A stretch of 64,000 nt of DNA from Peribacillus sp. FSL E2-0218 (lineage in GTDB: Bacteria > Bacillota > Bacilli > Bacillales > DSM-1321): NCBI RefSeq assembly GCF_037992945.1, contig NZ_CP150304.1, forward strand, positions 3,847,501 through 3,911,500, in the 5' to 3' direction. Position 1 is the first letter of the stretch, and the number at the start of each line of letters is the position of its first letter. Under the pieces are notes generated by a model. The model ran no database searches and had not been told where the DNA came from. It saw nothing but the letters and a program-made list of their open reading frames with translations. Of the stretch, positions 34,243-43,612 are shown piece by piece. The translations under genes were made by a program, and so were the position numbers.

Positions 34243-35601
34243 ATGCTTTCTAAACATGATTCTATTCAGCGAGATCAACTTGAAATGATTACTTTAGATC
34301 AACTGGTGCCACCGAACCATTTGGTTCGTAAAATGGAGGCTGCCATTGACTTCACTTTCATTTATGACTTGGTGAAAGATATGTACTCAGAGGTAGGACG
34401 CCCAAGTATTGATCCAGTTATTTTAGTTAAACTGACTTTCATTCAATATACCTTCGGTATTCGTTCCATGCGTAAAACGATTGAAGAAGTTGAAACCAAT
34501 ATGGCTTATCGTTGGTTCTTAGGCTATGGTTTCCATGATAAAGTGCCTCATTTCTCTACGTTCGGAAAAAATTATGAGCGACGCTTTAAAGATACAGACC
34601 TGTTTGAACAGATTTTCTGTCGCATTTTAATGACAGCTGCTAATAAAAAGTTAATAAGTGTAGAACACGTTTTCGTGGATTCCACACATGTGAAAGCCAG
34701 TGCGAATAAACGGAAATTTGAAAAGAAAATCGTTCGTAAAGAAACACGAGCGTATCAAGGACGTCTTCAAGAAGAAATCAATCAAGATCGTGAAAACCAC
34801 GGAAAGAAGCCTTTTCCACCAGATAAATTTGATAAGGAAGAAACCAAAGCAATTAAAGAAAGTACTACGGATCCTGAGAGTGGCTACTATGTGAAAGATG
34901 AACGAACAAAACAGTTTGCCTATTCATTCCATGCGGCCGCAGACGGCAACGGTTTTGTATTGGGAACGATTGTAACACCTGGTAATACACATGACAGTCA
35001 TATTTTGGAGCCACTTGTTGAGCAAGTGATTGAGAAAGTTGGAAAACCAGAAGCAGTTGCCGCAGATGCAGCTTATAAAACACCAGCGATTACAAGCTAC
35101 CTATTTAACAAAGAAATCACACCTGCTTTACCCTATACACGTCCTCGTACAAAAGAAGGATTCTTTCGCAAACATGACTATGTTTACGATGAACACTTTG
35201 ATTGTTACCTTTGCCCTTCGGGAGAAACTTTAAAGTACTCAACAACAAATAAAGAGGGCTATCGCGAGTACAAATCGCCCAAACAAATTTGTGCAACATG
35301 CTCATTTTTATCACGGTGTACGGAAAGCAAAGACCATCAAAAAGTAGTGACACGGCATATCTGGCAAGCATATGTGGAAGAAGCAGATCATCTGCGTCAT
35401 CATCAAGAGGTAAAACCTATATATGCGAAACGCAAAGAAACGATTGAGCGTGTATTCGCAGATGCAAAAGAAAAGCATGGTATGCGTTGGACTACTTTAA
35501 GGGGACTTAAAAAATTGTCGATGCAGGCGATGCTTACTTTCGCTGCCATGAATGTAAAGAAGATGGCCACTTGGACATGGCAAGGTCCTAAAATGGCTTA
35601 A
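34243..35601 (+). CDS. IS1182-family transposase
   Basis: A 452-residue DDE transposase, full length. The N-terminal DUF772 part (about 10-105, ITLDQLVPPNHLVRKMEAAIDF) is followed by a DDE domain with VFVDSTHVKASANK (first acidic residue), VAADAAYKTP (second) and RKETIERVFADAKEKHGMRWT (third, Glu), plus a four-Cys stretch CPSG...CATCSFLSRC. ATG 34243 follows GAGGTG. The frame is intact, so the element may still move. Confidence 0.92.
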   Translation: MLSKHDSIQRDQLEMITLDQLVPPNHLVRKMEAAIDFTFIYDLVKDMYSEVGRPSIDPVILVKLTFIQYTFGIRSMRKTIEEVETNMAYRWFLGYGFHDKVPHFSTFGKNYERRFKDTDLFEQIFCRILMTAANKKLISVEHVFVDSTHVKASANKRKFEKKIVRKETRAYQGRLQEEINQDRENHGKKPFPPDKFDKEETKAIKESTTDPESGYYVKDERTKQFAYSFHAAADGNGFVLGTIVTPGNTHDSHILEPLVEQVIEKVGKPEAVAADAAYKTPAITSYLFNKEITPALPYTRPRTKEGFFRKHDYVYDEHFDCYLCPSGETLKYSTTNKEGYREYKSPKQICATCSFLSRCTESKDHQKVVTRHIWQAYVEEADHLRHHQEVKPIYAKRKETIERVFADAKEKHGMRWTTLRGLKKLSMQAMLTFAAMNVKKMATWTWQGPKMA

Positions 35602-35660
35602 CATAGTGGCTCGAAGAGCCCAAATCTCGTAACCTTTGATCAAAATTTCAAAGGAATTTC

Positions 35661-35698
35661 AAAAGGGGTTCGGAATTTTTTAATTCCGAACCCCTTTT
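35661..35698. terminator. Hairpin inside the right end of the IS
   Basis: Long perfect stem with arms AAAAGGGGTTCGGAATT and AATTCCGAACCCCTTTT; A and T tracts at both ends make it a two-way terminator that insulates the element. Confidence 0.85.
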
Positions 35699-35710
35699 GT
35701 CTACAAACTG

Positions 35711-35732
35711 AGCATCCGATCATTCGGATGCT
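35711..35732 (-). terminator. Right copy of the duplicated hairpin
   Basis: Identical to 33949-33970. Before insertion this single hairpin would have served both adaB and the convergent YjfA-like gene. On the minus strand its T-run (from AAAA at 33946) is now on the far side of the IS. Confidence 0.8.
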
Positions 35733-35751
35733 TTCATGCCGTTTGCTGCCC

Positions 35752-36219
35752 CTAAAACCAGATGGTCACCGCTTTATTATACGCATCGCTATTAGGGATC
35801 GCGTGTATCCCTTGGGCCTGGGCTTTTCTTGGGTCCAGGCCATAGACCATTGGTGTATAACAAGATGTCTGACCCTTATTCACCACGCCATTGCCTTCTG
35901 CGCTTTCGCACGTGTAGGCCTTCCCATCCGTGCTGCGGACGATTCTGGCATCCGCTTCATGATTATAGACGGCTGGACGGGTGACAGTCACTTTCGCCCA
36001 GGCCGTTTTACAAGTTGTGCTGAATTTCAATTCTACGTACGAAACGGAATCGATCCATACTTTATCCTTCGTTACCGCCGAATTTGCACAACCATTATAG
36101 TTAGGGCTTTTGCCATCATAACTATGGGTTTCAGCCAATGCTTGATCATTACCGATGACCAAGAAATCCAGCATGAATAGTGATACGGTCATCAATAGCG
36201 ATAACCCGATCGTTCTCAT
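35752..36219 (-). CDS. YjfA-like secreted protein (DUF2690), copy 1
   Basis: A 155-residue exported protein with a signal peptide ending near LAETHS. The mature part has paired cysteines (NGCANSAV, STTCKTAW, YTCESAEG, TSCYTPMV), which fits disulfide bonds outside the cell. The body is of the DUF2690 family found in B. subtilis YjfA; function unknown. ATG 36219 was chosen because AAGGA lies upstream. It is a tandem paralogue of the next gene. Confidence 0.8.
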   Translation of the reverse strand: MRTIGLSLLMTVSLFMLDFLVIGNDQALAETHSYDGKSPNYNGCANSAVTKDKVWIDSVSYVELKFSTTCKTAWAKVTVTRPAVYNHEADARIVRSTDGKAYTCESAEGNGVVNKGQTSCYTPMVYGLDPRKAQAQGIHAIPNSDAYNKAVTIWF

Positions 36220-36259
36220 TTTATTCAATTCCTTCATCCTTTCCGCGAATCAAAAATCA

Positions 36260-36721
36260 TTAATACCAGCCTGTTTCCCCCGCTGTATACGGCCAATAAC
36301 CGACCGCTTTCGCTTTTCGCGGGTCTAAATCATATACCATGGGGGTATAGCAGGTCGTTTGCCCTTTGTTGATCTCACCATTTCCTCCGGGAGAAGCACA
36401 GCTATATTGCTTATTATCGGTGCTGCGGACAACCAATGCAGTCGCTTCACCATCCGCTTTAGCCGGCCTGCTGAGCGTGATCTTCGCCCAAGCGGTTTTG
36501 CAGGTGTTACTGAATTTCAGCTCCAAATCGGCAGTAGCGCCATTCGCATTGATCTTCACAGACTTTTTGGTCACGGCACTATCGGCACAATCATTATAAT
36601 AAGGACTTTTTCCATCATAGTTGTGGGTTTCTGCTGACGCCCTGCCGGAAATTGAATCCAGAGTGCCGAAAGCGACTAAGAAAGCGGCTACTAATGAAAA
36701 ACATAAAACCATCTTTTTCAT
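36260..36721 (-). CDS. YjfA-like secreted protein (DUF2690), copy 2
   Basis: A 153-residue exported paralogue of the preceding gene, with a signal peptide ending near SAETHN. It shares the pattern YDGKSPYYNDCADSAVTK, the four conserved cysteines and the tail YTPMVYDLDPRKA. The pair probably arose by tandem duplication and forms one transcript (40 bases apart). Secreted, disulfide-bonded, function unknown. Confidence 0.8.
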   Translation of the reverse strand: MKKMVLCFSLVAAFLVAFGTLDSISGRASAETHNYDGKSPYYNDCADSAVTKKSVKINANGATADLELKFSNTCKTAWAKITLSRPAKADGEATALVVRSTDNKQYSCASPGGNGEINKGQTTCYTPMVYDLDPRKAKAVGYWPYTAGETGWY

Positions 36722-37020
36722 AGTTTCACTCATCTCCTTTACAAAATTTACACACTGTTCATCTTACGATTTTGTTATATTTTTACAAGTGATAAATTCC
36801 CTAATTAAGGAAATGAGATGACGGATGCTGGCCTGCCTCCCTTGCAGTCCAGTATGTATCGGGTTTTTCTCGATTTCACTTACCAGACAAAGTATATATC
36901 CCTATGAGGAATTCAGTGCAAAAAGGCGACCAAAAGGAAATATACCGGAGAAAACAAGCCATTAGGCCATCACTTCGAATGGTATCGGACAGGCCATTGT
37001 ACTTAAATCCAATAAGAAAA

Positions 37021-37055
37021 AGCCCCGCCAAAACCTAAAAAGTTTTGGCGGGGCT
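37021..37055 (-). terminator. Orphan terminator
   Basis: Arms AGCCCCGCCAAAAC and GTTTTGGCGGGGCT, T-run on the minus strand. It follows only decayed sequence. Confidence 0.85.
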
Positions 37056-37086
37056 CCATTTGGCGTCAATCAGCCGCTGAAGATTT

Positions 37087-37790
37087 ACTTGATCAGCTTA
37101 CTGATGCTTTTATCCAGTTCATCCTTTTAACACATTTAAAAACCAGGCTGTTTCACATAATTTGTTTCTCTTCACCAAGTAATGCGGTGGGGTTGATTTC
37201 CCCTCCCATGCTCGCTTATCCTGAAGCAGTCAGCAATTCCCCTAAAAAAATACCTTTTTTCCCGTAGCAGGTCCCAAACTGCTTTTTCCAGTATCCTTCG
37301 GATTGGAGATCGACCGATGTGATGTAAGAAACCCTCTAGACATGACCTGACCATATAGCAGCTCCGGTACTATCTTTCTGTCAGGAAATGCAAAATGCGC
37401 TGCACATGTATTTGCTACCACATCATCTGTGACATTTTTGTCCCCACTCGACACAATGCTTCCATTGTTATAGGTGTCATATATACGACCTATGAATCTC
37501 CCTTCCCATATACCATGAGTGATTATGAGGATCCAGTCTTTACAATATCGAAGTGATCACTGACAAAACCATTCATTGTAATCTGTCCAATATAGTCTAT
37601 TAACCTCGTTCATATTGCCAACAAATATTCGTAGGATCGATATTCACTTTTAATGTCAATAGTTTCCTTTCCATTATTTTTCCTTTCATTATTCTTATCC
37701 CATTCCTTTCCCTTCCTAAGCGTATAAATCCACAGGCTCATTTTCTTGTACAAAGAAAGGAATATCCTAAACCTGACCATATCAATAGAA
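37087..37790 (-). pseudogene. Remains of an unidentified minus-strand gene
   Basis: Several in-frame fragments on one strand, in several frames, end before a good terminator. The longest (70 codons, 37242-37454) has no start with a ribosome site. The pattern fits one or two decayed genes, but I could not match any fragment to a family, so this call is weak. Confidence 0.3.
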
Positions 37791-37921
37791 CGGGATTTTG
37801 TTAAAAATGGCCATAAGCTTAAACAAGCAATTAAAATACAATCATCTCATCGAAAATTCAAATAATGATCTTCCCCATAAAATCTGCTTCTCCATCCAAT
37901 TCTGCTGAGAGTTATAAATCA

Positions 37922-39712
37922 TCAAGACTTTACGGCAGGCTTCGATGGTTTCATGAGAGGGCTCTCAATGGCTGCCGCACGGCTATTAATATTTTGAATT
38001 ACCGACTGCTCAAACTTTATCTTTCTATCGTACGTATAAAGGCCATTTGTTTCCTGTTCTACATCATATAGCTGCGTATAACAAAATCCAAAAATATTCG
38101 GGTTATCAAGCAGAACCGATACTAAGCCTTCATAACGAGTGAAAAATTCTTCTTCTGTACTTGGGCGTTCCCCATAACCCCACGACTTCTCATTCTTAGC
38201 AAGCGGATCCCACCAGATTCCGCCAAATTCACTGACGAAGTAAGGCTGACCTTCATATCTTTGACGATCGGGAAAAGGTACATGAACATTCCCTCCTTCC
38301 CTCATTGGTTCGTACCGTTTCTTAAATGTTTCAGGGTTTTGATCATAGTCATGAACATCGAAAATATCTGTGCTGACATGATAGAACCCACTTGCATCAA
38401 TAACGGGGCGTGTTGGGTCCAATTGTTTCGTAACATTATAAACAATGCGAACTACCTCGTCATTTTGCTTTGTTCCGTTCTTATCCCATGTTTCGTTAAA
38501 CGGGCACCATCCAATAATAGAAGGGTGATTTATATCTCTCTCCATTGCCTCCATCCATTCTGGCAGAACCCTCTCTAATCCCGTAGCTGTTGTTATGTCA
38601 AAAAGCCAGTTAGCATACTCACCCCATACCAAATATCCCAGTTTGTCAGCCCAGTATAGAAAACGAGGTTCAAACACTTTTTCATGTAGGCGCGCTCCAT
38701 TGAATCCCAGCTTCATGGAAAGCTCAATGTCATTTCTTAAATCCTCGTCGGTCGGAGCCGTATAAATCCCATCCGGATAAAAACCTTGATCAAGCACCAA
38801 TCGTTGAAAGACGGATTTATCATTGATCTTAAATGCCATGCCATCCAAGGCAACACTCCGCAAGCCAAAGTAACTTTGCACTTCATCTACTTTTTGGTCA
38901 TCGTAAAGTAATGTTAAATGTAAGTCATATAAATGAGCGTTCCCTGGTTCCCATGCATGAATATCAGAAATTGGAATGGTTACCCTTGCTCTTTGTCCTG
39001 AAACCACAGCCTGCTGACTGCCTACTTGTTTTTGTTCGTAAGCAACTGCGGAAGTAAAGCTCCATGATCTATTGCTTTCGCCATTTATTTTCGCTTCTAC
39101 GTGTACACATTCGTTCGCAAGATCTGGTGATATTTTCACGGAAGAAATGTATCCTGCTCGTGGTACACATTCCACCCAGACTGTTTGCCAAATTCCTGTG
39201 GTTCTTGTATAGTCACATCCCCAGGAATTATAAGAATCACACTGCTTCCCCCGTGGCTGTAATCCGGAACGAACATCGTCTTCTGCACAAACAGTAACAA
39301 TATTAGTGCCTGACTGGATATACATTGTAATATCAAACGAGAATGGAGTGTATCCACCACGATGGGTACCAACTGACTGACCATTGACCCATACCTCTGT
39401 GTCATAATCCACTGCACCAAAGTGTAAAAGTATGCGTTTATCATTCCATGAAGAAGGTATAGTGAAGCTCCGCTTATACCAAACCGCTGCCATAAAGTCT
39501 GTATACTCAATTCCAGACAACCTACTTTCTGGGCAAAAGGGGACATTGATTTTATGTGTGAATTTCTGGTTAGCGTTGAACCAATTTCGCTCTTTTCCGC
39601 TCTTTCCATGATCAATTTCAAAAGCCCACTCTCCATTTAAATTAACCCAATCAGGGCGCACCAACTGTGGTCTTGGGTATTCCGGTCTTGGAATCGTTAA
39701 AATATCCTTCAC
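37922..39712 (-). CDS. Glycoside hydrolase family 2 enzyme
   Basis: A 596-residue, signal-less GH2 enzyme, beta-glucuronidase or beta-galactosidase-like. Order: sugar-binding jelly roll (about 15-185), Ig-like domain (about 186-285), TIM barrel (about 286-580). The acid/base is in WCPFNETWD (E407) and the nucleophile in YFVSEFGGIWWD (E495). The start is GTG behind GGAGCGA. It follows an MFS transporter gene by 58 bases, so an imported glycoside is probably cleaved inside the cell. Sugar specificity cannot be read from the sequence. Confidence 0.85.
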   Translation of the reverse strand: MKDILTIPRPEYPRPQLVRPDWVNLNGEWAFEIDHGKSGKERNWFNANQKFTHKINVPFCPESRLSGIEYTDFMAAVWYKRSFTIPSSWNDKRILLHFGAVDYDTEVWVNGQSVGTHRGGYTPFSFDITMYIQSGTNIVTVCAEDDVRSGLQPRGKQCDSYNSWGCDYTRTTGIWQTVWVECVPRAGYISSVKISPDLANECVHVEAKINGESNRSWSFTSAVAYEQKQVGSQQAVVSGQRARVTIPISDIHAWEPGNAHLYDLHLTLLYDDQKVDEVQSYFGLRSVALDGMAFKINDKSVFQRLVLDQGFYPDGIYTAPTDEDLRNDIELSMKLGFNGARLHEKVFEPRFLYWADKLGYLVWGEYANWLFDITTATGLERVLPEWMEAMERDINHPSIIGWCPFNETWDKNGTKQNDEVVRIVYNVTKQLDPTRPVIDASGFYHVSTDIFDVHDYDQNPETFKKRYEPMREGGNVHVPFPDRQRYEGQPYFVSEFGGIWWDPLAKNEKSWGYGERPSTEEEFFTRYEGLVSVLLDNPNIFGFCYTQLYDVEQETNGLYTYDRKIKFEQSVIQNINSRAAAIESPLMKPSKPAVKS

Positions 39713-39770
39713 TTTACTCGCTCCTTTGATTATATTTAAACGTTCATTATCGGTGTGTTAAGTAATGAAA

Positions 39771-41012
39771 TTATAAATGTTGTTTTAGGTCCGCATCACC
39801 CAAACCGACGTTTGTCGGTCTCACTTCATGTAATTCCCCTTTCTTCTTCAATAGATTTAGCATGATCCTGTAAGTGACTGTCATGATAATCACCACGATC
39901 CCCCCGATTTTATAAACGGAATAGATGCCAAATGAATCTGCAATCCATCCTCCTAATATTCCTGCAATTGCAATTCCAAGCCCCGAATACAATGCAACTG
40001 CAAAGGTTTGGGCGGAATTAGTTAAATGCTTAGGTACAATTCTAGAAATATAGTAAACAGAAGCCGGTAGAAATAAGCCATAGGAAAGGCCTTGGAGGGC
40101 AGTCATCCAGATTAATTGTGTCGGATTGGTTGCAAATATAGGCAGCCCCACCCTAAGAATAAAAAAGATCATGGCAATAAATATGATACTCGTATCTTTA
40201 TATTTCTTAAGCAGTAAGCCCGAAATTAGAATAAATGGCACTTCACTTAAACCTAAAATGGACCAAGCGAGACCAAGATCTGCATTTGTCCCTCCAACTT
40301 TTGTCATAAGTGCAGGCAAAAATGTAGAATTTGCTTTATAGGCGATATAAAGGATAGTCATGATTAATACAAATCCAAAATACTCCTTATTAAGCAAAAG
40401 TTGTTTAAGATCTTTCATTTTCAGTTGGCCCTGTTCATCATCATCTTTACTAGTTGGCTTAATGTCTTGAGGGAAAAGAGCACATAGAATCGTAATACAT
40501 GCAGTTAGAATGAATAAATAAAACATCCATTTGTAACCATAATGATCAAATATGATCCCTGCTACCGCTGCGGTAAACGCATATCCAAGCGAACCAATTC
40601 CTCTCGTTAACCCATAGTTAATAGTTGAATTTTTCAAACGGGCAGTTACTGTCCAACTATCTATTAATGGATATAATGCCTGAAATATAAAAGAAATGAT
40701 GGTACTAAGAATTAAAAGCATCCCAAATGACTTCCCGACAAATAAAAACAAGACTGTTAAGACTGCACTTAAAGCTAAACAGAAAACCATGACATGCTTG
40801 ACTGTCCGGAGCCGGTCACACATATAGCCGCATACTGGCTGGCCGATAATACTTGCAACTGAAATTGAAGCGGCCAAAACCCCTACTTGTGTGTTGCTAT
40901 AACCGAGACTATACATATAAGGAGTCAAATAAGCAAAGAGGATACAGAAACCTGCCCAATAAAAACTTTGCATGCCGGCAAAACTAAAATTATCTCTATT
41001 CAATATTTTCAT
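39771..41012 (-). CDS. MFS transporter, probably for a glycoside
   Basis: A 413-residue major facilitator with 12 hydrophobic segments and the inter-helix motif GQPVCGYMCDRLRTVKHVM. Its partner gene is the GH2 enzyme downstream. It resembles the nucleoside/oligosaccharide symporter branch. ATG 41012 is preceded by AAGGGGAATAGGC; the longer frame starting at 41108 lacks support. Palindromes at 41130-41151 and 41299-41316 lie upstream. Confidence 0.82.
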   Translation of the reverse strand: MKILNRDNFSFAGMQSFYWAGFCILFAYLTPYMYSLGYSNTQVGVLAASISVASIIGQPVCGYMCDRLRTVKHVMVFCLALSAVLTVLFLFVGKSFGMLLILSTIISFIFQALYPLIDSWTVTARLKNSTINYGLTRGIGSLGYAFTAAVAGIIFDHYGYKWMFYLFILTACITILCALFPQDIKPTSKDDDEQGQLKMKDLKQLLLNKEYFGFVLIMTILYIAYKANSTFLPALMTKVGGTNADLGLAWSILGLSEVPFILISGLLLKKYKDTSIIFIAMIFFILRVGLPIFATNPTQLIWMTALQGLSYGLFLPASVYYISRIVPKHLTNSAQTFAVALYSGLGIAIAGILGGWIADSFGIYSVYKIGGIVVIIMTVTYRIMLNLLKKKGELHEVRPTNVGLGDADLKQHL

Positions 41013-41129
41013 GCCTATTCCCCTTTTAATTTGTGAGGTAATCGAAAAAAATATAAAGCACTCTTTACCCATAAAAGATTCATTCAGATATGGCGTATCA
41101 GCGTTCAACCTTTGTTATATTTTGTAATT

Positions 41130-41151
41130 TACCCCTATCGATTAGGGGGTA
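41130..41151. promoter_or_regulatory. Palindrome near the MFS-GH2 operon start
   Basis: TACCCCTA and TAGGGGGTA arms around TCGAT, 118 bases before the MFS start; may be an operator. Confidence 0.45.
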
Positions 41152-41298
41152 GGGTCTCGCCTTAAAGGAATTATTCGTAACAAGAAGGAAAATTAGACTA
41201 CCACTCGTCTAAAGAAGAGATGTTTCATTGAAGGTTGAGTAGCTTAGGAACATATGCCATCAGCCACTGAAGGCGAGATCTGAATCAACGAACTTTTC

Positions 41299-41316
41299 TT
41301 TGAATACGTATTCAAA
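41299..41316. promoter_or_regulatory. Operator-like palindrome A
   Basis: TTTGAATACGTATTCAAA, a perfect 18-bp palindrome. A near copy (two to three changes) is at 41835-41852, suggesting one regulator for both divergent operons. Confidence 0.65.
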
Positions 41317-41834
41317 ATTCACTCCAACATATAGGGTTTTTCAATAAATCATACTCTGTCCCCCATTCTTTAGATTAGCTTAGGATCGCCTTACTGCCTT
41401 GAAAACAAAATGAGCAACACTAGCCATCTTGCAAATACTCAAGATAGTGATTTTTTTGCTTCACACTCCCTTCCCCAACCGTGAAAACACCCCTCTTGCT
41501 TCCAGCCTTTAGCCCAATGGCCTGTGAAAGCGTTTCAATTAAATCGTCTTGCCACAATCCTGGAAAACTAAAATGCCCATTCTCCTAAAAGACATATGTA
41601 TTCCTAAAAAGGACAGTGTAATTCAATCTTAACCCTTTATTATCAGAGTTTATAAGCAACATCATAATAAATTATTTAAGAAGTGTCTACACTAAAAGAA
41701 CAAAAAAATCAGAAAATTATTTTTATTGACAAAATTCAAACTTTAAACTTAAAATACAACTTGAATAGCAAGCTATTAATTTTTCCAATATCAAATTCTA
41801 GAAGAATTCTGGGTTCTTTATTTATTTACACTAA

Positions 41835-41852
41835 ATTGAATGCGTATTCAAA
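41835..41852. promoter_or_regulatory. Operator-like palindrome B
   Basis: ATTGAATGCGTATTCAAA, 67 bases before the first SnoaL-like gene; near copy of palindrome A and nested inside a second inverted repeat. Confidence 0.65.
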
Positions 41853-41919
41853 CATTCAGTGCAGTGTAAATCAATATACAGTTCTACCTTAATAAAAATA
41901 AAAAATTGGAGTGATTAAG

Positions 41920-42942
41920 ATGATCCCCCTTACTCAAGAAAGAAATAAAAACAAAAGGAACATACACAATTTTTCAAAATCCTTTCATCAAGCCAATGTT
42001 GATAACATCGATGAACTTCTAAGTACGTATTTTCATGAAGATGCGGTTTGGTATGGCCCACATCCAATTAACCAACTAAACGGGTTAGAAAGTATTAGTG
42101 AGAGTTTCTATAAACCACTTTTGAAATCTTTTCCGGATTTAGAGAAAAATGATTTTCTGCTGCTCTCTGGCTCCTTTAGTGAAGCCGAGGGTGAATGGGT
42201 CTCCACATCGGGCCACTTTGTAGGGACTTTCGAAGAGGATTATCTCAACATTCCAGCGACTAAAGGAGCGGTTTGGTTACGGTTTGGGGAGTTCCATAAA
42301 ATGAAAGACGGAAAAATAGTGGAAACACGTATTATTGTTGATTTATTGGATTTAATGAGGCAGGCCGGCTTTAAGTTCATCTCATCCTTGGGTGCTGAGA
42401 TTGTCAATCCAGGACCAGCTAGCCATGATGGAATTTTATTGAGTGAATGTGATGAAGCCGAGTCTTCCCGTACACTTAATCTGGTGGAAGATATGATTTA
42501 CAAAGGACTGCGGGATGACTATCGCGAAAAAGGCAAAGATGACATGGGAATGGAACTCTATTTTCACAAAGACTTCATGTGGTATGGTCCCGGCGGTACA
42601 GGTACCACCCGGGGTTTGAAAGGATTCATGGATTATCACCAAGGCCCTTTCTGCGAAGGGATTCCGGATTATTTAGGTGGAAACCATATTACACGTTACG
42701 CAGAAGGGAAATTTTGCTCTTTTGTCGGATGGCCCAGCATTTACGCAACTCATACGGGAGATGGTTGGCTTGGTCTGCCGGCTACCAATAAAAAGATTAC
42801 CATGCGTGTAATGGACTTTTACCGGAGAGAGGACAATCTTCTCGTCGAAAACTGGGTGTTTATCGATATGGTTGATTTTCTGTTACAAATCGGCATTGAT
42901 GTATTTGATCGCATAGAGAAAAGTAAATATGTGTTTAAATAA
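41920..42942 (+). CDS. Double-domain SnoaL-like protein
   Basis: A 340-residue protein with two NTF2/SnoaL-fold domains, about 15-150 and 185-320, both carrying the pattern Y-F-H-x-D-x-x-W-Y-G-P and an L-P-A-T strand before a W/M-R strand. SnoaL-type proteins act as ester cyclases, hydrolases or dehydratases on small cyclic substrates. The fusion of two copies may form an internal dimer. ATG 41920 is 8 bases after GGAG. First of three related genes; reaction unknown. Confidence 0.75.
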   Translation: MIPLTQERNKNKRNIHNFSKSFHQANVDNIDELLSTYFHEDAVWYGPHPINQLNGLESISESFYKPLLKSFPDLEKNDFLLLSGSFSEAEGEWVSTSGHFVGTFEEDYLNIPATKGAVWLRFGEFHKMKDGKIVETRIIVDLLDLMRQAGFKFISSLGAEIVNPGPASHDGILLSECDEAESSRTLNLVEDMIYKGLRDDYREKGKDDMGMELYFHKDFMWYGPGGTGTTRGLKGFMDYHQGPFCEGIPDYLGGNHITRYAEGKFCSFVGWPSIYATHTGDGWLGLPATNKKITMRVMDFYRREDNLLVENWVFIDMVDFLLQIGIDVFDRIEKSKYVFK

Positions 42943-42969
42943 AAAATTTCATTACTTGGAGGTAAGGGT

Positions 42970-43584
42970 ATGAACGTCGACAAAATAGTAAATGAAAGAA
43001 AAAGATTGGAATATATCGTGGATAATTGTAAGTTCGAGACCGCTGAACAAGTATGTGAGTTGTTTGAAGCATATACTCATCTAATTTGGAAGTATAAACA
43101 GGTTGGAAGGATTTACGACTTTTATTATGACGACATGATCATTCATCGTGAAGGAGGAAATGACCTTATCGGAATTGACCAAGTTGTCCAAGATACACTT
43201 GCATGTCTCGCTGCTTTCCCGGATATGGAGTTTAAGTTCTATGGGATTCATGGGGTAGGAAATCCAGAAGAAGGTTTTAGATTTGGGCAAGCTGTGCATT
43301 TTGCAGGTACGAACACCGGAATAAGCAAATATGGCCGAGGAAATGGAACTTCTCTTCCTCCACATGAATGTGTAGATTTATGTGAATGTTTAATAAAAAA
43401 CGTGAATGGAAGATGGAGAGTGGTGGAAGAATGGGGCACTCGAAGTACTGAAACAATGGATCGTATATTAAAAGGAATCAGGTCAAGCTCGATTGAGAAA
43501 ATTCAAGAGCATCCATTGCCAGAAGAAAATCAAACTCCTAACGGTGAATTAGAAGTGAAGGAAGAAATACTTGTAAAGGGATAA
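42970..43584 (+). CDS. SnoaL-like protein 2
   Basis: A 204-residue NTF2/SnoaL-fold protein with a single domain (about 20-165) and a charged C-terminal tail rich in Glu. The core pattern IYDFYYDDMIIHREGG ... VVQDTLACLAAFPDMEFKF is shared with the next gene, so these two are closer to each other than to the first. It starts 27 bases after that gene behind GGAGG. Likely part of the same enzyme set; substrate unknown. Confidence 0.75.
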   Translation: MNVDKIVNERKRLEYIVDNCKFETAEQVCELFEAYTHLIWKYKQVGRIYDFYYDDMIIHREGGNDLIGIDQVVQDTLACLAAFPDMEFKFYGIHGVGNPEEGFRFGQAVHFAGTNTGISKYGRGNGTSLPPHECVDLCECLIKNVNGRWRVVEEWGTRSTETMDRILKGIRSSSIEKIQEHPLPEENQTPNGELEVKEEILVKG

Positions 43585-43612
43585 ATAGAAAAGAATAAAG
43601 GAGACTAAAAAA

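Larger units (their letters stand above)
33971..35710 (+). mobile_element. Complete IS1182-type insertion sequence
   Basis: A 1740-bp element with terminal inverted repeats CAGACTGTAGACAAA (33971-33985) and, on the other strand, CAGTTTGTAGACAAA (35696-35710), 13 of 15 identical. It is flanked by a 22-bp direct duplication that is itself a whole hairpin. It holds one intact transposase gene and hairpins inside both ends. IS1182 elements are known for variable, often palindromic target duplications. Confidence 0.88.
36722..37921. other. Long region without an intact gene, with decayed coding traces
   Basis: A strong minus-strand terminator at 37021-37055 with no gene ending at it suggests a lost gene upstream. 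On the minus strand, open fragments (about 37790-37650, 37620-37550, 37460-37245) are broken by stops and frame changes, and a short tail DELDKSISKLIK ends at 37087. I do not recognise the parent protein. Confidence 0.45.
41013..41919. other. Divergent control region between the GH2-MFS and SnoaL operons
   Basis: No gene seen in about 900 bases. It holds palindromes at 41130-41151, 41299-41316 and 41835-41852, a TGAAAGCGTTTCA half-cre-like element at 41525-41537, and an outer inverted repeat TTTACACT / AGTGTAAA (41825-41832, 41863-41870). The A+T-rich stretch 41640-41900 probably holds the promoter of the rightward operon. Confidence 0.55.

Noticed and set aside
37242..37454. 70-codon minus-strand open frame as an intact gene
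   Set aside because: No ribosome site, unclear start, adjacent frames broken; treated as decayed sequence.
41525..41537. TGAAAGCGTTTCA as a cre site
   Set aside because: One base shorter than the cre consensus; may be a LacI-type site but is far from any start.
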